Shown one piece after another: positions 33,321 to 43,870 of a stretch of 64,000 nt of DNA. The stretch comes from Neoehrlichia mikurensis (GTDB taxonomy: Bacteria > Pseudomonadota > Alphaproteobacteria > Rickettsiales > Anaplasmataceae). Numbering within the stretch: position 1 is the first letter of the stretch; each line of letters begins with the position of its first letter. Below the pieces are notes generated by a model, which worked only from the letters and a program-made list of their open reading frames with translations, searched no databases and was not told the DNA's origin. Both the position numbers and the translations under genes were made by a program. The DNA lies in the NCBI RefSeq assembly GCF_019186785.1, contig NZ_CP066557.1, forward strand, positions 676,012 to 740,011. Reading direction: 5' to 3'.

Positions 33321-33528
33321 AAAATGTAATATAGTTTAATATTATATGTCAATATGCTATTTAAAGAGTTTTATAAAATTTCTATTGTGCTATAATATTT
33401 ATAGCGTAACTTGGAATTAGCTTTTACTTGATTTACAAGTATAAGTATTACTGAAAGTTGCATGGAAGTATATGCTTGTAATATGAAAGTCTAAAGTAAG
33501 TCAAATGCTTGATTTGCTGTATTAATGA

Positions 33529-34944
33529 GTGGAGTTTTTTTTGCGAAAGGATATTAAAAAAGTTTGTATTTCTGGCAAAGATGTATGGCCTATTATAGAG
33601 GGTGGAAAAGGCATTGGTATTAGCGATGGCAAGACGTCAGGTGCGTTTGCTGCTGCCGGAGCTGTAGGTACATTTTCTGGGGCAAATGCTAAACTAATGG
33701 ATGATAATGGAGAATATATTCCTTTAGTTTATCGTGGAAAAACAAGACGAGAACGTCATGATGAGCTTATTGAATATAGTATTAAAGGAGCGATTAGTCA
33801 AGCTCGTATAGCTCATAATATATCAAATGGATGTGGAAGAATTCATATGAATGTTTTATGGGAAATGGGAGGAATTCATAGAATTTTACATGGAGTACTT
33901 GAAGGAGCAAAAGGGTTAATACATGGTATTACTTGTGGAGCTGGTATGCCATATAAATTAGCAGAGATAGCATCGCAATATCAGGTATATTACTATCCTA
34001 TTGTATCTTCTATGCGTGCATTTAAAATTTTATGGACACGTGCATATAAAAAAATATCGAAAGAGTGGTTAGGTGGTGTTGTATATGAGGATCCATGGTT
34101 AGCAGGGGGACATAATGGGTTAAGTAATAGTGAGTCTCCTGATGTACCTCAAGAACCATTTGATAGGGTTGCGGAGATTAGATCATTTATGAATGAAGTT
34201 GGTCTTTCTGATACAATACTAGTTATGGCAGGAGGAGTATGGCATCTTAAGGATTGGGAGTTGTGGTTTAATAATGATCTTGTGGGGCCTATAGCTTTTC
34301 AATTTGGGACGAGGCCTTTAGTTACTCAGGAAAGTCCTATTTCTTTATTATGGAAAAAAAGGCTATTAACTCTTAAAAAAGGGGATGTTTTTTTAAATAG
34401 ATTTAGTCCAACGGGGTTTTATTCATCTGCTGTAAAAAATGACTTTATAAATGAATTGCAGGAGCGTAATGAACGTCAAATTTCTTTTAAAGAAGAACCT
34501 AATGAAGAATTTTGTGTAGATATTGTTTTTGGTAGTAGAGGTAGAAAAATATATATTAAGCCTTGTGATAAGGTGCTAATTGATAATTGGGTATTACAAG
34601 GATATACGGAAATGTTGAAAACTCCTGATGACACACTAATATTTGTTACAAAAGAAAAGTCACATGAAATAAGAGAGGACCAAATTAATTGTATGGGATG
34701 CTTAAGTCATTGTAGATTTAGTAATTGGAAAGACCATGGAGATTATAATACAGGGAACAAACCTGATTCTCGTAGTTTTTGTATTCAAAAAACTTTACAG
34801 AATATTATTAATGGTAAAGATCATGAATGTGAATTAATGTTCTCTGGACATAATGCTTATAGATTTAGTAGTGATTCGTTTTATAAAGATGGGTATATTC
34901 CTACTATCAAGGAGCTTGTAAATAGAATTTTGACAGGTTATTAG
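33529..34944 (+). CDS. Nitronate monooxygenase / 2-nitropropane dioxygenase-like flavoprotein
   Basis: A 471-residue TIM-barrel flavoprotein. Visible family blocks are KDVWPIIEGGKGIGISDGKT at the N-terminus, GLIHGITCGAGMPYKLAEIA in the middle, and the phosphate-binding VMAGGVWHLKDWE near residue 235. A Cys-containing stretch (NCMGCLSHCRF) lies near residue 390 and could bind metal. The length exceeds the classical enzyme and matches a longer alphaproteobacterial form; the substrate is unknown. The start is GTG 33529 without a clear ribosome-binding site. An ATG 4 bases upstream is out of frame and stops quickly. Confidence 0.8.
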   Translation: MEFFLRKDIKKVCISGKDVWPIIEGGKGIGISDGKTSGAFAAAGAVGTFSGANAKLMDDNGEYIPLVYRGKTRRERHDELIEYSIKGAISQARIAHNISNGCGRIHMNVLWEMGGIHRILHGVLEGAKGLIHGITCGAGMPYKLAEIASQYQVYYYPIVSSMRAFKILWTRAYKKISKEWLGGVVYEDPWLAGGHNGLSNSESPDVPQEPFDRVAEIRSFMNEVGLSDTILVMAGGVWHLKDWELWFNNDLVGPIAFQFGTRPLVTQESPISLLWKKRLLTLKKGDVFLNRFSPTGFYSSAVKNDFINELQERNERQISFKEEPNEEFCVDIVFGSRGRKIYIKPCDKVLIDNWVLQGYTEMLKTPDDTLIFVTKEKSHEIREDQINCMGCLSHCRFSNWKDHGDYNTGNKPDSRSFCIQKTLQNIINGKDHECELMFSGHNAYRFSSDSFYKDGYIPTIKELVNRILTGY

Positions 34945-35669
34945 TTATTTATTTATAGCTGTGATATATCTTATAGGAAGGAATAGTATATTTTTTGCTG
35001 TATTGGATACATAGTTATTATACATTTTATAGGTACGTTTTTATAATAAATATTATTTGATGTATTAGTGATTATTATAAATTATTGAAGATAATATATT
35101 ATATTATATTGTGGTACATATATAGAATGGTGAGTGTGATTTTTTCTATGGGAGCTGTACCTAAAATTAAAATAGAGTATTGAATTATAAAAAATATGAA
35201 TTGTAGTTTAAAGTTGTAATATACCTATATTTTTGTAAAGTTAGTTTTTTGTAATGTTAGCTGCTTATTCTTATATTGACTATAGATACAATTATATTAT
35301 GAGAGTATGTCAGTTTTATAGTAATGTATAAATGTTACTGTTAATAATAAGATAGGATATGTATGAAGTTTTTCTTATAAAATGAATAGTGGTTTTTTTT
35401 GGTTTTTATATTTACTATAAGTGTATGTATACTAATATTAAATACTGATGATATATTGGATTGGTGATATCTTGATGATAAAATAGTTGTGTCCATTTTT
35501 ATATAATTATAGTAAATGTGTGTAGTAAAAGTGCATACTACTCAACTTAGAAATATGGGAATCCTTTTGATAAATTGATATAACAAATGTAATGATAACT
35601 TGAGCAGGTCTATGATAAAGTTTGTAAGGCTCATGTGTACAATACATTGTTATACAATAAATTATTATT
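34945..35669. other. Gap downstream of the flavoprotein gene with one copy of a long repeat
   Basis: About 725 bp between convergent genes. It contains copy A (35107-35273) of a direct repeat whose other copy is at 38768-38918. No gene is visible. Confidence 0.75.
35107..35273 (+). repeat. Dispersed direct repeat, copy A
   Basis: From TATTGTGGTACATATATAGA to about GCTTATTCTTA. It matches copy B at 38768-38918 with two substitutions. Copy A has an extra 16 bases bounded by GTTAG on both sides, so copy B can be explained by deletion between the GTTAG repeats. Confidence 0.92.
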
Positions 35670-36284
35670 TTATAAATTTGTGTTTTTATAATTTTTTTGT
35701 AGTTGAATTATGTATTTTGCTATAATATCTATTTCTATGTTAACTATGTCATGAATTTTTGCATATTGAAAAATAGTATTGTACCATGTGTAAGGAATTA
35801 TATTTACTTTAAAGGCTGTATTATTGACATCATTAACAGTAAGGGATATACCATTTACTGCTATAGATCCTTTTTTTATAATATATTGCAATAATGACAT
35901 GGTAGTACTTATTTCTATAACCTTGGATTCATTAATTGATGTAATAGATATAATTTTACCAGTACCATCTACATGGCCTTGTACAAAATGTCCATCAATA
36001 CGGTCATTTAATTTTAATGCTGCTTCAAGATTTATTTGATATCCTTTACGCCAATGGCTAATATTTGTGCAGGCTAGGGTTTCTTGTGAAACAGTAACAG
36101 TAAAATAATTGTTGCCTAGCTCTGTTATGGTTAAGCATATGCCTGAACATGAAATTGAACTTCCTAATATGAGATCTTGTGAAAAATTATTTTTTATTGG
36201 ACTGATACGTATTATTGTCTCAGAGTTTGGGGATGTATTAGTTTGGATAACTGTTGCTATACTGGTAATAATTCCTTTAAACAT
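35670..36284 (-). CDS. ribE: Riboflavin synthase, alpha chain
   Basis: Dismutates lumazine to riboflavin. The 204-residue protein begins MFKGIITSIATV (family MFTGII motif) and has the two internally repeated lumazine-binding domains, with GSSISCSGICLTI and GSIAVNGISLTVNDV as matching segments and GHFVQGHVDGTG at the repeat junction. The length is normal. It stands alone; the other rib genes are not in this window. Confidence 0.95.
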   Translation of the reverse strand: MFKGIITSIATVIQTNTSPNSETIIRISPIKNNFSQDLILGSSISCSGICLTITELGNNYFTVTVSQETLACTNISHWRKGYQINLEAALKLNDRIDGHFVQGHVDGTGKIISITSINESKVIEISTTMSLLQYIIKKGSIAVNGISLTVNDVNNTAFKVNIIPYTWYNTIFQYAKIHDIVNIEIDIIAKYIIQLQKNYKNTNL

Positions 36285-37329
36285 AATTTATGTTTCAATG
36301 TATTTGTAATTAATTATCAATTTTACTAAAGAATTGAAAAATAACTAATATTATTTGCTGTGCTAATTGTATTACTTATACGGCAAACTTTAAGAATTAC
36401 TTGATTATATAATATGTTAAAAAGCAAATATTTTATTTGTTGTATTAAATATAATTAGTATTTTTAAAAATAATGTTCTATATCTTAATAATTAGTGAAT
36501 AAAATTTTATTGTGTTAAGGATTTTTAATGATTGTGTGTATACACTATTAACTAGGGTATCATTTTTAGCATTTTGTCCAATAAATACACTTCTTAATAT
36601 ATTTACTAAAGAATTTATTAATAAATTGAAAGAAAATTTAGCCCTTGTATTATTGATATCCTTATCAACATTATTATTGCTAACCAAATTAAATATGAAG
36701 CTTAATAAAGTATTTAAGTTTATATTTTTGAGTATTAAAAGAGCTAAACATTAACCTTTAAGGTTTATTACGGAGGTTGAAAGGGTACTAATGCTGAGTT
36801 CATATTTGGTAGGATTATTGTGTTATATAATACGATAATAAATACTAATTTATACATACATTTTTAATAGTATGTATTTTTGATTATATGACTTATATAG
36901 TTTTATTATCAGCTTTGATATTACACTTATTAAACTTTGTAAAGATAATATTTCAGAATATAGAGTGAATTTAGATTATATTTATAATTTTGATGTTGTC
37001 TGTAGATTTTGTCATTTCTATCTTCGTTATAATGAAATAGATAGTATGCTTTATTATCTATTTCAATATATTATGCTACATTATAATCTAATATGTAATA
37101 CACTGTAGTATGAAATCACATTTTTATGTTTTTAATAAGAATGGAAGATACTATCTTTAAAGTATTATTAGATTTATGTGACTACATTTGTTTTTTGAGG
37201 ATCTTCAAGTATATTATTAATTATCTCAATTTGCTTTTTTAACCTGATTTATTAATAAATTTACAGATTTTATAGTGCTAATATTATCTATGATTGTTAT
37301 AAAAGGTTATTACTAATCTGGTGTAAGAA

Positions 37330-37740
37330 GGAGTAAATCATCCTCCTAGGATTTATTTAATTCTTGATCATCTATAAGCGGCATTTTATCACTTTGGGTA
37401 TTTTGCATTTGTGGATTTTGTTCTGTAATGAAGTTACTGCACAATGCAAATATGTACAGACATTACTTGTGAATTTAGTTGCATACTTTTCTATTCTTAT
37501 AATTTAAGAGGGATACTCTAGATCATTCACAAAGGAGAAAAGGTACTATATCCCATTTATTAAAGAATTCTTGATCTTTTAATTTTTTATTAACTTTTAT
37601 CTAATGTGACTACATGTGCTATATTAACGTACTTGCATTTCAAGTTACTTGTTTTGTAATGTATATGCCTAGTACAGTGATATAGTTGGTGAAGAAAGTG
37701 CATTGTTATATTGTGTTTTCATAAATTTCAGTGTTGTATA
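37330..37740 (-). pseudogene. Decayed protein-coding sequence of unknown origin
   Basis: On the minus strand several short open pieces in different frames follow one another and read like protein rather than random AT-rich sequence: MKTQYNNALSSPTISLY, then VNKKLKDQEFFNKWDIVPFL, then NFITEQNPQMQNTQ with DKMPLIDDQELNKS. They are broken by stops and frameshifts. I do not recognise the parent gene. The call rests on composition and residue patterns only. Confidence 0.35.
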
Positions 37741-38216
37741 CTTGATAGTATTATATATAAAATATAGAGTACTTCAAAAGAAAGATTAATAATATTATTA
37801 TACAAATGCAGCATAAAGATATACTACTAGTCATTGAGAGAAAGTATAAAATATCCAACTTGTGTAATGAAGTTTATTTTATTGACTAATATGTATACAT
37901 GTGAATTATAGTGTACGCTATTATACATATATTGCTTTTATGCAATAAAGTATATTACCCTAGTTTCTTGCCGCTAAAAGGTAGTGTTATTTATGTTATG
38001 TATTACTGTGCATTAGGATAAATGACGGCATTATATATTGCAATGGCTAACTACTTACAATTTTTTTATTTTTACAATGACTTAAACATTTACTGTTTAG
38101 CTGAGATTTTATTATATGTATGCTTACAGCATATTATTTATGATAAATTACAATAAATGTAAATACGATGTTTTTTTATATTTTGACATTTTTAAGTTTA
38201 AGTAAATTGATGAAAA

Positions 38217-38445
38217 AACTATTAATAAAATGGAATTAATGGCGGTTATTCAGGTTTTAAAAGTTTTAAAATGTTATTCTAATATACAGTTATACACTAA
38301 TAGTATTTATGTTAAAAATGGTATTACGTTATGGATACACAAATGGAAAATCAGTAGATGGGAAACAGTTAATAAATTATCTGTTAAAATTTGAATTTAT
38401 GACTAGAATTGATGATTTATTGGATGATATTAATTATGGAAATAT
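38217..38445 (+). pseudogene. Partial duplicate of rnhA
   Basis: Aligns with rnhA 39350-39585 in the same orientation, beginning ATTAATAAAATGGAATTAAT and covering codons for about residues 49-125, including the catalytic Glu and Asp regions (here TNS instead of TDS). There are scattered substitutions, and a stop follows the LSVKI segment. The first half is over 90% identical by eye, the second half decays. It lacks the N-terminus and start, so it is not functional. Confidence 0.92.
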
Positions 38446-38767
38446 AATTTTAAATGTTTTTTATAAGAGAATTACGTATAATTATTTATAAAATTGTATA
38501 TTAAATGAGGTTGCATTTATACAATTTAGTGTTTTATATTTGTATACTTTAAAAAAGTATTTTTTATCATAGGATAAGTTAAATATCTTGCTTTTAATTT
38601 TAGTTTCTATGAAATTATCAGTTGTTTGCTTATTTTTTAATTGATAGTAAATAAAATAAGCGTCAGAGCTAGGATTATCTGAAAAATGATAGTATATCTC
38701 TATATTCCATTACTACTAAATGGTAAAAGAATTAATTTATTTATGAAATTAATATGTCATTATTGAA

Positions 38768-38918
38768 TATTGTGGTACATATATAGAATAGTGAGTGTGA
38801 TTTTTTCTATGGGAGCTGTACCTAAAATTAAAATAGAGTATTGAATTATAAAAAATATGAATTGTAGTTTAAAGTTGTAATATACCTATATTTTTGTAAA
38901 GTTAGTTGCTTATTCTTA
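38768..38918 (+). repeat. Dispersed direct repeat, copy B
   Basis: The shorter copy of the repeat at 35107-35273, 3.66 kb away, lying about 290 bp upstream of rnhA. It differs by two substitutions and by lacking 16 bases between two GTTAG motifs. Confidence 0.92.
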
Positions 38919-39207
38919 CAAAGCAATTACAATGATCAATTTAACGATAAAATTTCAACATTATAAAGTATGATTTAAATTTTTAATAATAGCTTTCACT
39001 CTACTTAAAGCTTTATTATTAATGAATAAAATGTAAACTTAATGAAATAATTTATAATAACATAGTGTGTTATTTACAAATAATATAATTTAATGTTGTA
39101 AACTATTAATTGTAACATTATATGTATAACATTAGGATAATGTGTTTAAAAAACCAGTAAAGCTAGAAGCATATTATAGCGATAAATCAATGAAATAGGA
39201 TTATATT

Positions 39208-39663
39208 ATGACAATAGATCAACAAGAAGTTACTATATATACTGATGGAGCATGTTCCGGTAATCCAGGCCCTGGTGGATGGGGTGCAATATTATTTTTT
39301 AATAGTAATAAAATAGAAAAAAGGATATGCGGTAGTGAATCTTATACTACAAATAATAAAATGGAATTAATGGCGGTTATTCAGGCTTTAAAAGTTTTAA
39401 AATGTTATTCTAATGTGCAGTTATACACTGATAGTATTTATGTTAAAAATGGTATTACATTATGGATACACAAATGGAAAATTAGTGGATGGAAGACAGC
39501 TAATAAATTACCTGTTAAAAATATGGATTTATGGTTAGAATTAGATAAATTGGCCTTATTGCATAATATTAATTGGTATTGGGTGAAGGCACATGTAGGA
39601 AATAAATATAATGAGGAAGTGGATATGTTAGCACGCAATAGTATATATACAAATATATCATAG
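39208..39663 (+). CDS. rnhA: Ribonuclease HI
   Basis: Removes RNA from RNA-DNA hybrids. The 151-residue protein has the complete catalytic set: Asp13 in [16 protein letters not shown], Glu53 in NNKMELMAV, Asp75 in [11 protein letters not shown], His129 in VKAHVGN and Asp139 in EEVDML. The length is typical. A partial duplicate lies about 1 kb upstream in the same orientation. The gene is followed by the AsmA-like gene on the same strand. Confidence 0.96.
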   Translation: MTIDQQEVTIYTDGACSGNPGPGGWGAILFFNSNKIEKRICGSESYTTNNKMELMAVIQALKVLKCYSNVQLYTDSIYVKNGITLWIHKWKISGWKTANKLPVKNMDLWLELDKLALLHNINWYWVKAHVGNKYNEEVDMLARNSIYTNIS

Positions 39664-39774
39664 GGATAATAATGTCAAATCAAAGCTCATTTATATAGAA
39701 ATATTAATTTATGTTGTCTGTATTTTTAGTAAGTCTTGTTAAAGTGCAGGTATTTTTATTGCGTATGTTGTATT

Positions 39775-42711
39775 ATGGCTAGTATAAAATTTTGTGTTCA
39801 ATTGCTTATAATAGTGATAGTTTGTGCAATGGGTGGCTGGCTATATTACTATGTACATAGCAAAAGTGTTATAGAATTAAAAGCAAATATTATAAACCTA
39901 TATATAAAACATCGATTATCTAATATTTTTCCTAAATCAGAAATTAGTATACAAAATACAAAATTATTATGGAAAAAGGCTGATGAAAATTTTATGTTAT
40001 TAGCAAGTAATATTGTTATAGATAACAGTCATTTAGGAGTAAAAATTAGTATTCCAAAATTTTCTTTATATTCTAAAATAGGAATTTTATTTTTATGGGG
40101 GGATTTTAATTTTGCATACATTGATATTCCAAAAGTAAATATCAATATTGATGGTGTGGAAACATCTTCTAATACTGTAATAACAAATATTAACTCAATA
40201 AAATTATTAAAAAAATACTTTATGAAATTGGTAAAATTAAGTATTCCAACGCACGTTAAAGATCTTACTATTACTAATAAAACAGGAGAGAGTTTATTAC
40301 TGGATTATTTGCAAATAGGTATTAAAAAAAGATATGATAGCAATGTTTTTAGCTTTACATTAGGGAGCAATAATTCTTTTATGCAGTTAACATTGTTTGA
40401 GCATTATAAAGGTATTATATCACTTAATATGACTTATAATAACTTTCATACAAGGTTATTGCGATTTTTAGGATTCATTGATAAGAGACTTTTGTTATAT
40501 GATAGTATAGATAATATTTTAGGGAATTTAAATGTAGTATTTGATGAATATGATAATATCAAGTCTGCTGATGTAAATCTACAAAATATTAATGGCAGTA
40601 TTCCATGTGTGAATACTAGTATATGTAATGTTAGTAATCTTAGTATTCAACTAAATTATAATGATGATTTGTTGATAGTAAAAGATTTTAGTTTTTTTAT
40701 AGATGAAAGTAATATATCGGTAAGTGGTAAATTAAATACAAGTAAGCAAGATTTTGGTATAGATATTAAAACTCATATGGTTAATACAAATGTAGTGTGT
40801 AACTATTGGCCTGATATGTTGTATCATAAAGTTAAAGCTTGGTATTGTGCTAACGTTTCCAACGGTAATTTTAGCGATGTTAATGCTACATTAAATGGGA
40901 ATATCTCTGATATTAATGATATTATACTAAATTATAATATAAGTTCTTATATCAATAATGTTAGTATTATGCTTGATGATCATAAATTTATTAAAATATT
41001 AAAGGGTAAGTTACTATTAGATAATGAAAATTTTGCTATTAGTTCTAATAGTGCTAATTTTCAAGGTGTTGATATTGTAGAAGGCCATGTTTCTATGAAA
41101 ATGAATGATGTAAATGCTGTTATGTATATAAAAGGTCAAGCTATAGGTAATGTACGTCAACTTTATAAAATAGCAGCTGGGCATTCATTATTGCAGTTTA
41201 AAGAGAACTTAATATTTGGTGATGTTAGTACTAAATTTAATTTTGAAATATTTAATTTAGCAAATAGTAAACCTGTTTATCATTTTAAAAATATAAATTC
41301 TAAGATTACATCTTTTGCAGCAAAAAAGATTTTTGATAGTTTTGATATAAATAATGCTACGGTTAATATATTGCTTGCTAATAATCATTTAGAAGTAAAA
41401 ACTATTGGACAAATGAATAATCATGAAATGAATTTAAGTATTATTCAAGATAAAGAAAAAGCGGAAAGATTTCACTATAGATTTTCTGGATATCTCTCAA
41501 GTGATAATATTAAAAACTTTAAAGTATTTGGATATAATGATTTTCAAGGTAAAGCTAAGGCCAATATTAATTGGATAACTAATTATTCCAATGCTAATGA
41601 TATTTTAATAAATGGTCATTTAGATGTTATAGATTTTAATTTAGGAAAAAAGTACTTTACAATAAATAATCAAGATGGTTATGTAGAGTTTTCAGCATTG
41701 TTACAAAATCGTAATGATATTAAATTAACTTATGCTAATATAATAGGAAAGGATATTAAAATAAAGCTTAAAGGCCGCGTAAGTAAAGATGTTGATCTAT
41801 TTATAGAAAATGTAGATGTTAATGCTCATATAAAATCTGCTAGTAATAACTTAACAGTTAATCTACATGGTGAATTTTTGGATTTGAGTAAAGTAAATTT
41901 TGATACTTTTTTTGATAAAAAACCTGATAAAAGTAATATTCACTTAAATGTAAGAGTAAAAAAAATACTACTAAAAAATAATGTTATGCTTCAAAATGCT
42001 ACTTTATCATTAAATTGTAATAGTAGAAACTGTATTGGTAGTAAACTAAATGGTTATTTTTCTGATAATACTGTATTAAATATAGAGTATAGTAACATTG
42101 GATTAGAAATAGTATCAGAGAATGCAGGTAGTTTTTTGCGTGCAATTGATATAATGACTACTATAGAAAAGGGGCATCTATCTTTTTATATGCATTTGTC
42201 AAATAATGCTGAAGAAACTTATGGTATGTTTTCATTAACGAATTTTTATGTTGTTAATGCGTCTATTTTGGCTCAAATATTAACTTTATCATCTCTTAAG
42301 GGTATATTAAATACTTTAAATGGGCAGAGAATATATTTTTATCATTTAAATGTGCCTTTTACATATAAGAATCATTTAATAAAAATACAAGAATCATGGA
42401 TGGAGGGATCTGAGCTTGGTATTAGTTTAAGTGGTGATGTTAATGTTAAAACAAAGGTATTTGATGTTGAAGGTCAGATTATTCCTGCATATGTTATTAA
42501 TAAAATAATATGGCAAACTCCTGTTATTGGAAAATTGCTTACAGGTGGGCAGAGTAGAGGAATAATTGCTATTGATTATAAGGTTAAGGGTAGTGATAAA
42601 GAACATGATGTATCAGTGAATCTTATGTCAATTTTAGCACCTAACTTATTAAAAAGAGTTTTAAAAGTATTTGATAATCGAATGTTACAGAATACTAAAA
42701 TGGTTGGTTAA
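39775..42711 (+). CDS. Large AsmA/YhdP-like membrane-anchored protein
   Basis: About 978 residues: one N-terminal membrane helix (about residues 5-28), then a long region rich in beta-strand and Asn with no further helices. The C-terminal part (GISLSGDVNVKTKVFDVEGQ, IIPAYVINKI, GKLLTGGQSRGIIAIDYKVKG) matches AsmA-like/DUF3971 proteins. Relatives are proposed bridges for lipid transport between the two membranes. I choose ATG 39775 over the TTG at 39736, which would add 13 Cys-rich residues before the helix. It is by far the longest gene in the window. Confidence 0.82.
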   Translation: MASIKFCVQLLIIVIVCAMGGWLYYYVHSKSVIELKANIINLYIKHRLSNIFPKSEISIQNTKLLWKKADENFMLLASNIVIDNSHLGVKISIPKFSLYSKIGILFLWGDFNFAYIDIPKVNINIDGVETSSNTVITNINSIKLLKKYFMKLVKLSIPTHVKDLTITNKTGESLLLDYLQIGIKKRYDSNVFSFTLGSNNSFMQLTLFEHYKGIISLNMTYNNFHTRLLRFLGFIDKRLLLYDSIDNILGNLNVVFDEYDNIKSADVNLQNINGSIPCVNTSICNVSNLSIQLNYNDDLLIVKDFSFFIDESNISVSGKLNTSKQDFGIDIKTHMVNTNVVCNYWPDMLYHKVKAWYCANVSNGNFSDVNATLNGNISDINDIILNYNISSYINNVSIMLDDHKFIKILKGKLLLDNENFAISSNSANFQGVDIVEGHVSMKMNDVNAVMYIKGQAIGNVRQLYKIAAGHSLLQFKENLIFGDVSTKFNFEIFNLANSKPVYHFKNINSKITSFAAKKIFDSFDINNATVNILLANNHLEVKTIGQMNNHEMNLSIIQDKEKAERFHYRFSGYLSSDNIKNFKVFGYNDFQGKAKANINWITNYSNANDILINGHLDVIDFNLGKKYFTINNQDGYVEFSALLQNRNDIKLTYANIIGKDIKIKLKGRVSKDVDLFIENVDVNAHIKSASNNLTVNLHGEFLDLSKVNFDTFFDKKPDKSNIHLNVRVKKILLKNNVMLQNATLSLNCNSRNCIGSKLNGYFSDNTVLNIEYSNIGLEIVSENAGSFLRAIDIMTTIEKGHLSFYMHLSNNAEETYGMFSLTNFYVVNASILAQILTLSSLKGILNTLNGQRIYFYHLNVPFTYKNHLIKIQESWMEGSELGISLSGDVNVKTKVFDVEGQIIPAYVINKIIWQTPVIGKLLTGGQSRGIIAIDYKVKGSDKEHDVSVNLMSILAPNLLKRVLKVFDNRMLQNTKMVG

Positions 42712-42836
42712 AGTGATGTACAATAAACATCTATTATTTTAGATGCTACATTATCATCTCCACCAATTATTGTAATTTCTTCTTTGTTTAGCAAGCTTAA
42801 CATATGAAATCGTAACTGATCAAAAAATTCAGTTTA
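42711..42836 (-). pseudogene. Possible orphan C-terminal gene fragment
   Basis: A 42-codon open stretch without a start, ending at the AsmA-like stop on the opposite strand, reads FFDQLRFHMLSLLNKEEEIT then IIGGDDNVASKIID. The GGDDNVAS part faintly recalls the GGGDTVAA loop of phosphoglycerate kinase, but the match is too short to name it. It could also be chance. Confidence 0.25.
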
Positions 42837-43109
42837 TTAGTTATATATTTAGTAATGCAAATTCAAGAATAGAAGATATATTATTATTTCTTGATATTTA
42901 CTTTGCAGATTATATTAAATAAGGCGGGTAAAAAGTTTTTAAAATAATTTAATTTGATAAGTATTTATGGTAATTCTAAGGGTGTTTGAATGTGATAAGT
43001 TATTATTTTAATATGAGTGTATATTGCACATTTTTATATTTATTGTATAATTCAGCATTATATTGCATGAGTATATAAATTTGTTATAAAAAGTGGTAAA
43101 AGATTAATT
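42712..43109. other. Gap upstream of pyrH
   Basis: About 400 bp. The left third carries the minus-strand fragment described at 42711-42836. A pyrH promoter candidate lies at 43063-43090. The rest is featureless. Confidence 0.6.
43063..43090 (+). promoter_or_regulatory. Candidate promoter of the pyrH operon
   Basis: TTGCAT (43063-43068), a 16-bp spacer and TATAAA (43085-43090), about 20 bp before the pyrH ATG. Weak consensus in a very AT-rich region, so tentative. Confidence 0.3.
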
Positions 43110-43850
43110 ATGAATTCTAATGTTAATAATATAGGTAGTATAAAATACTCTAGGGTATTACTTAAGGTCTCTGGTGAAGCTTTAATGGGTAATAAAAGTT
43201 TTGGATGTGATTTAGAAGTTATTGAAAAATTATCTCATGATATAAAATTAGTTGGTAGTTTTGGTATTCAAATTTGTCTTGTAGTTGGTGGTGGTAATAT
43301 ATTTCGTGGAGCTACAGCATCGTCGTCTTTGGGATTTGAAAGAGCTAGTAATGATTATATAGGTATGCTAGCTACTGTAATGAATTCTTTATCTTTACAA
43401 AATTCTTTAGAAAAAATTAATGTAGATTCGAGAGTATTATCAGCAATGCCTATGCATTCTATTTGTGAAACATATATAAGAAGACGTGCTATACGTCATT
43501 TAGAAAAAGGTAGAGTTGTAATATGTGCTGCAGGGATAGGTAGTCCTTTCTTTACCACGGATACAGCTGCAGCGTTGCGTGGTATAGAAATGCGTTGTGA
43601 TGCTATATTTAAAGGTACTCAAGTTGATGGTGTTTATTCTTCTGACCCTAAAAAAGATAGTAATGCTGTGAGATATACTCATATCTCATATCTTGATTTA
43701 TTAGCGTCAGATTTAAAAATTATGGATATTGCTGCACTATCTTTAGCTAGGGAGAATTCTGTTCCTATCATAGTTTTTAATCTAAATAAAAGTAATGCTT
43801 TTGCAGATGTTATTAGAGGCAAAGGTTTGTATACAACTATATCTGATTAG
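43110..43850 (+). CDS. pyrH: Uridylate kinase
   Basis: Phosphorylates UMP to UDP. The 246-residue protein has [13 protein letters not shown] near residues 16-28, [10 protein letters not shown] near residue 60, and the C-terminal nucleotide segment [16 protein letters not shown] of the amino-acid-kinase fold. It heads the plus-strand run pyrH-frr-uppS-cdsA, a gene order widely conserved in bacteria, with frr 20 bp downstream. Confidence 0.96.
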   Translation: MNSNVNNIGSIKYSRVLLKVSGEALMGNKSFGCDLEVIEKLSHDIKLVGSFGIQICLVVGGGNIFRGATASSSLGFERASNDYIGMLATVMNSLSLQNSLEKINVDSRVLSAMPMHSICETYIRRRAIRHLEKGRVVICAAGIGSPFFTTDTAAALRGIEMRCDAIFKGTQVDGVYSSDPKKDSNAVRYTHISYLDLLASDLKIMDIAALSLARENSVPIIVFNLNKSNAFADVIRGKGLYTTISD

Positions 43851-43870
43851 CATAAAGTACAGAGGAATAT

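Larger units (their letters stand above)
32080..33528. other. 1.45 kb gap with inverted M23 fragment and G-tract repeat
   Basis: Holds the inverted M23 fragment (32239-32471) and a two-copy 86-bp repeat with a G10 tract (33144-33320). The remaining sequence is AT-rich and has no gene that I can see. Confidence 0.8.
36285..39207. other. 2.9 kb gene graveyard
   Basis: The largest non-coding stretch in the window. It contains a decayed minus-strand reading frame (about 37330-37740), an rnhA fragment (38217-38445) and repeat copy B (38768-38918). A pair of overlapping short frames near 36478-36754 (69 codons minus, 80 codons plus) has no start signal and is not called as a gene. Confidence 0.75.

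Noticed and set aside
36478..36754. Overlapping 69-codon minus and 80-codon plus frames
   Set aside because: Mutually antisense, no credible start or ribosome-binding site and no recognisable motif; at best remnants.
38309..38491. 60-codon plus-strand frame
   Set aside because: It lies across the rnhA fragment in a different frame from the parent gene, so it is a by-product of the duplication.
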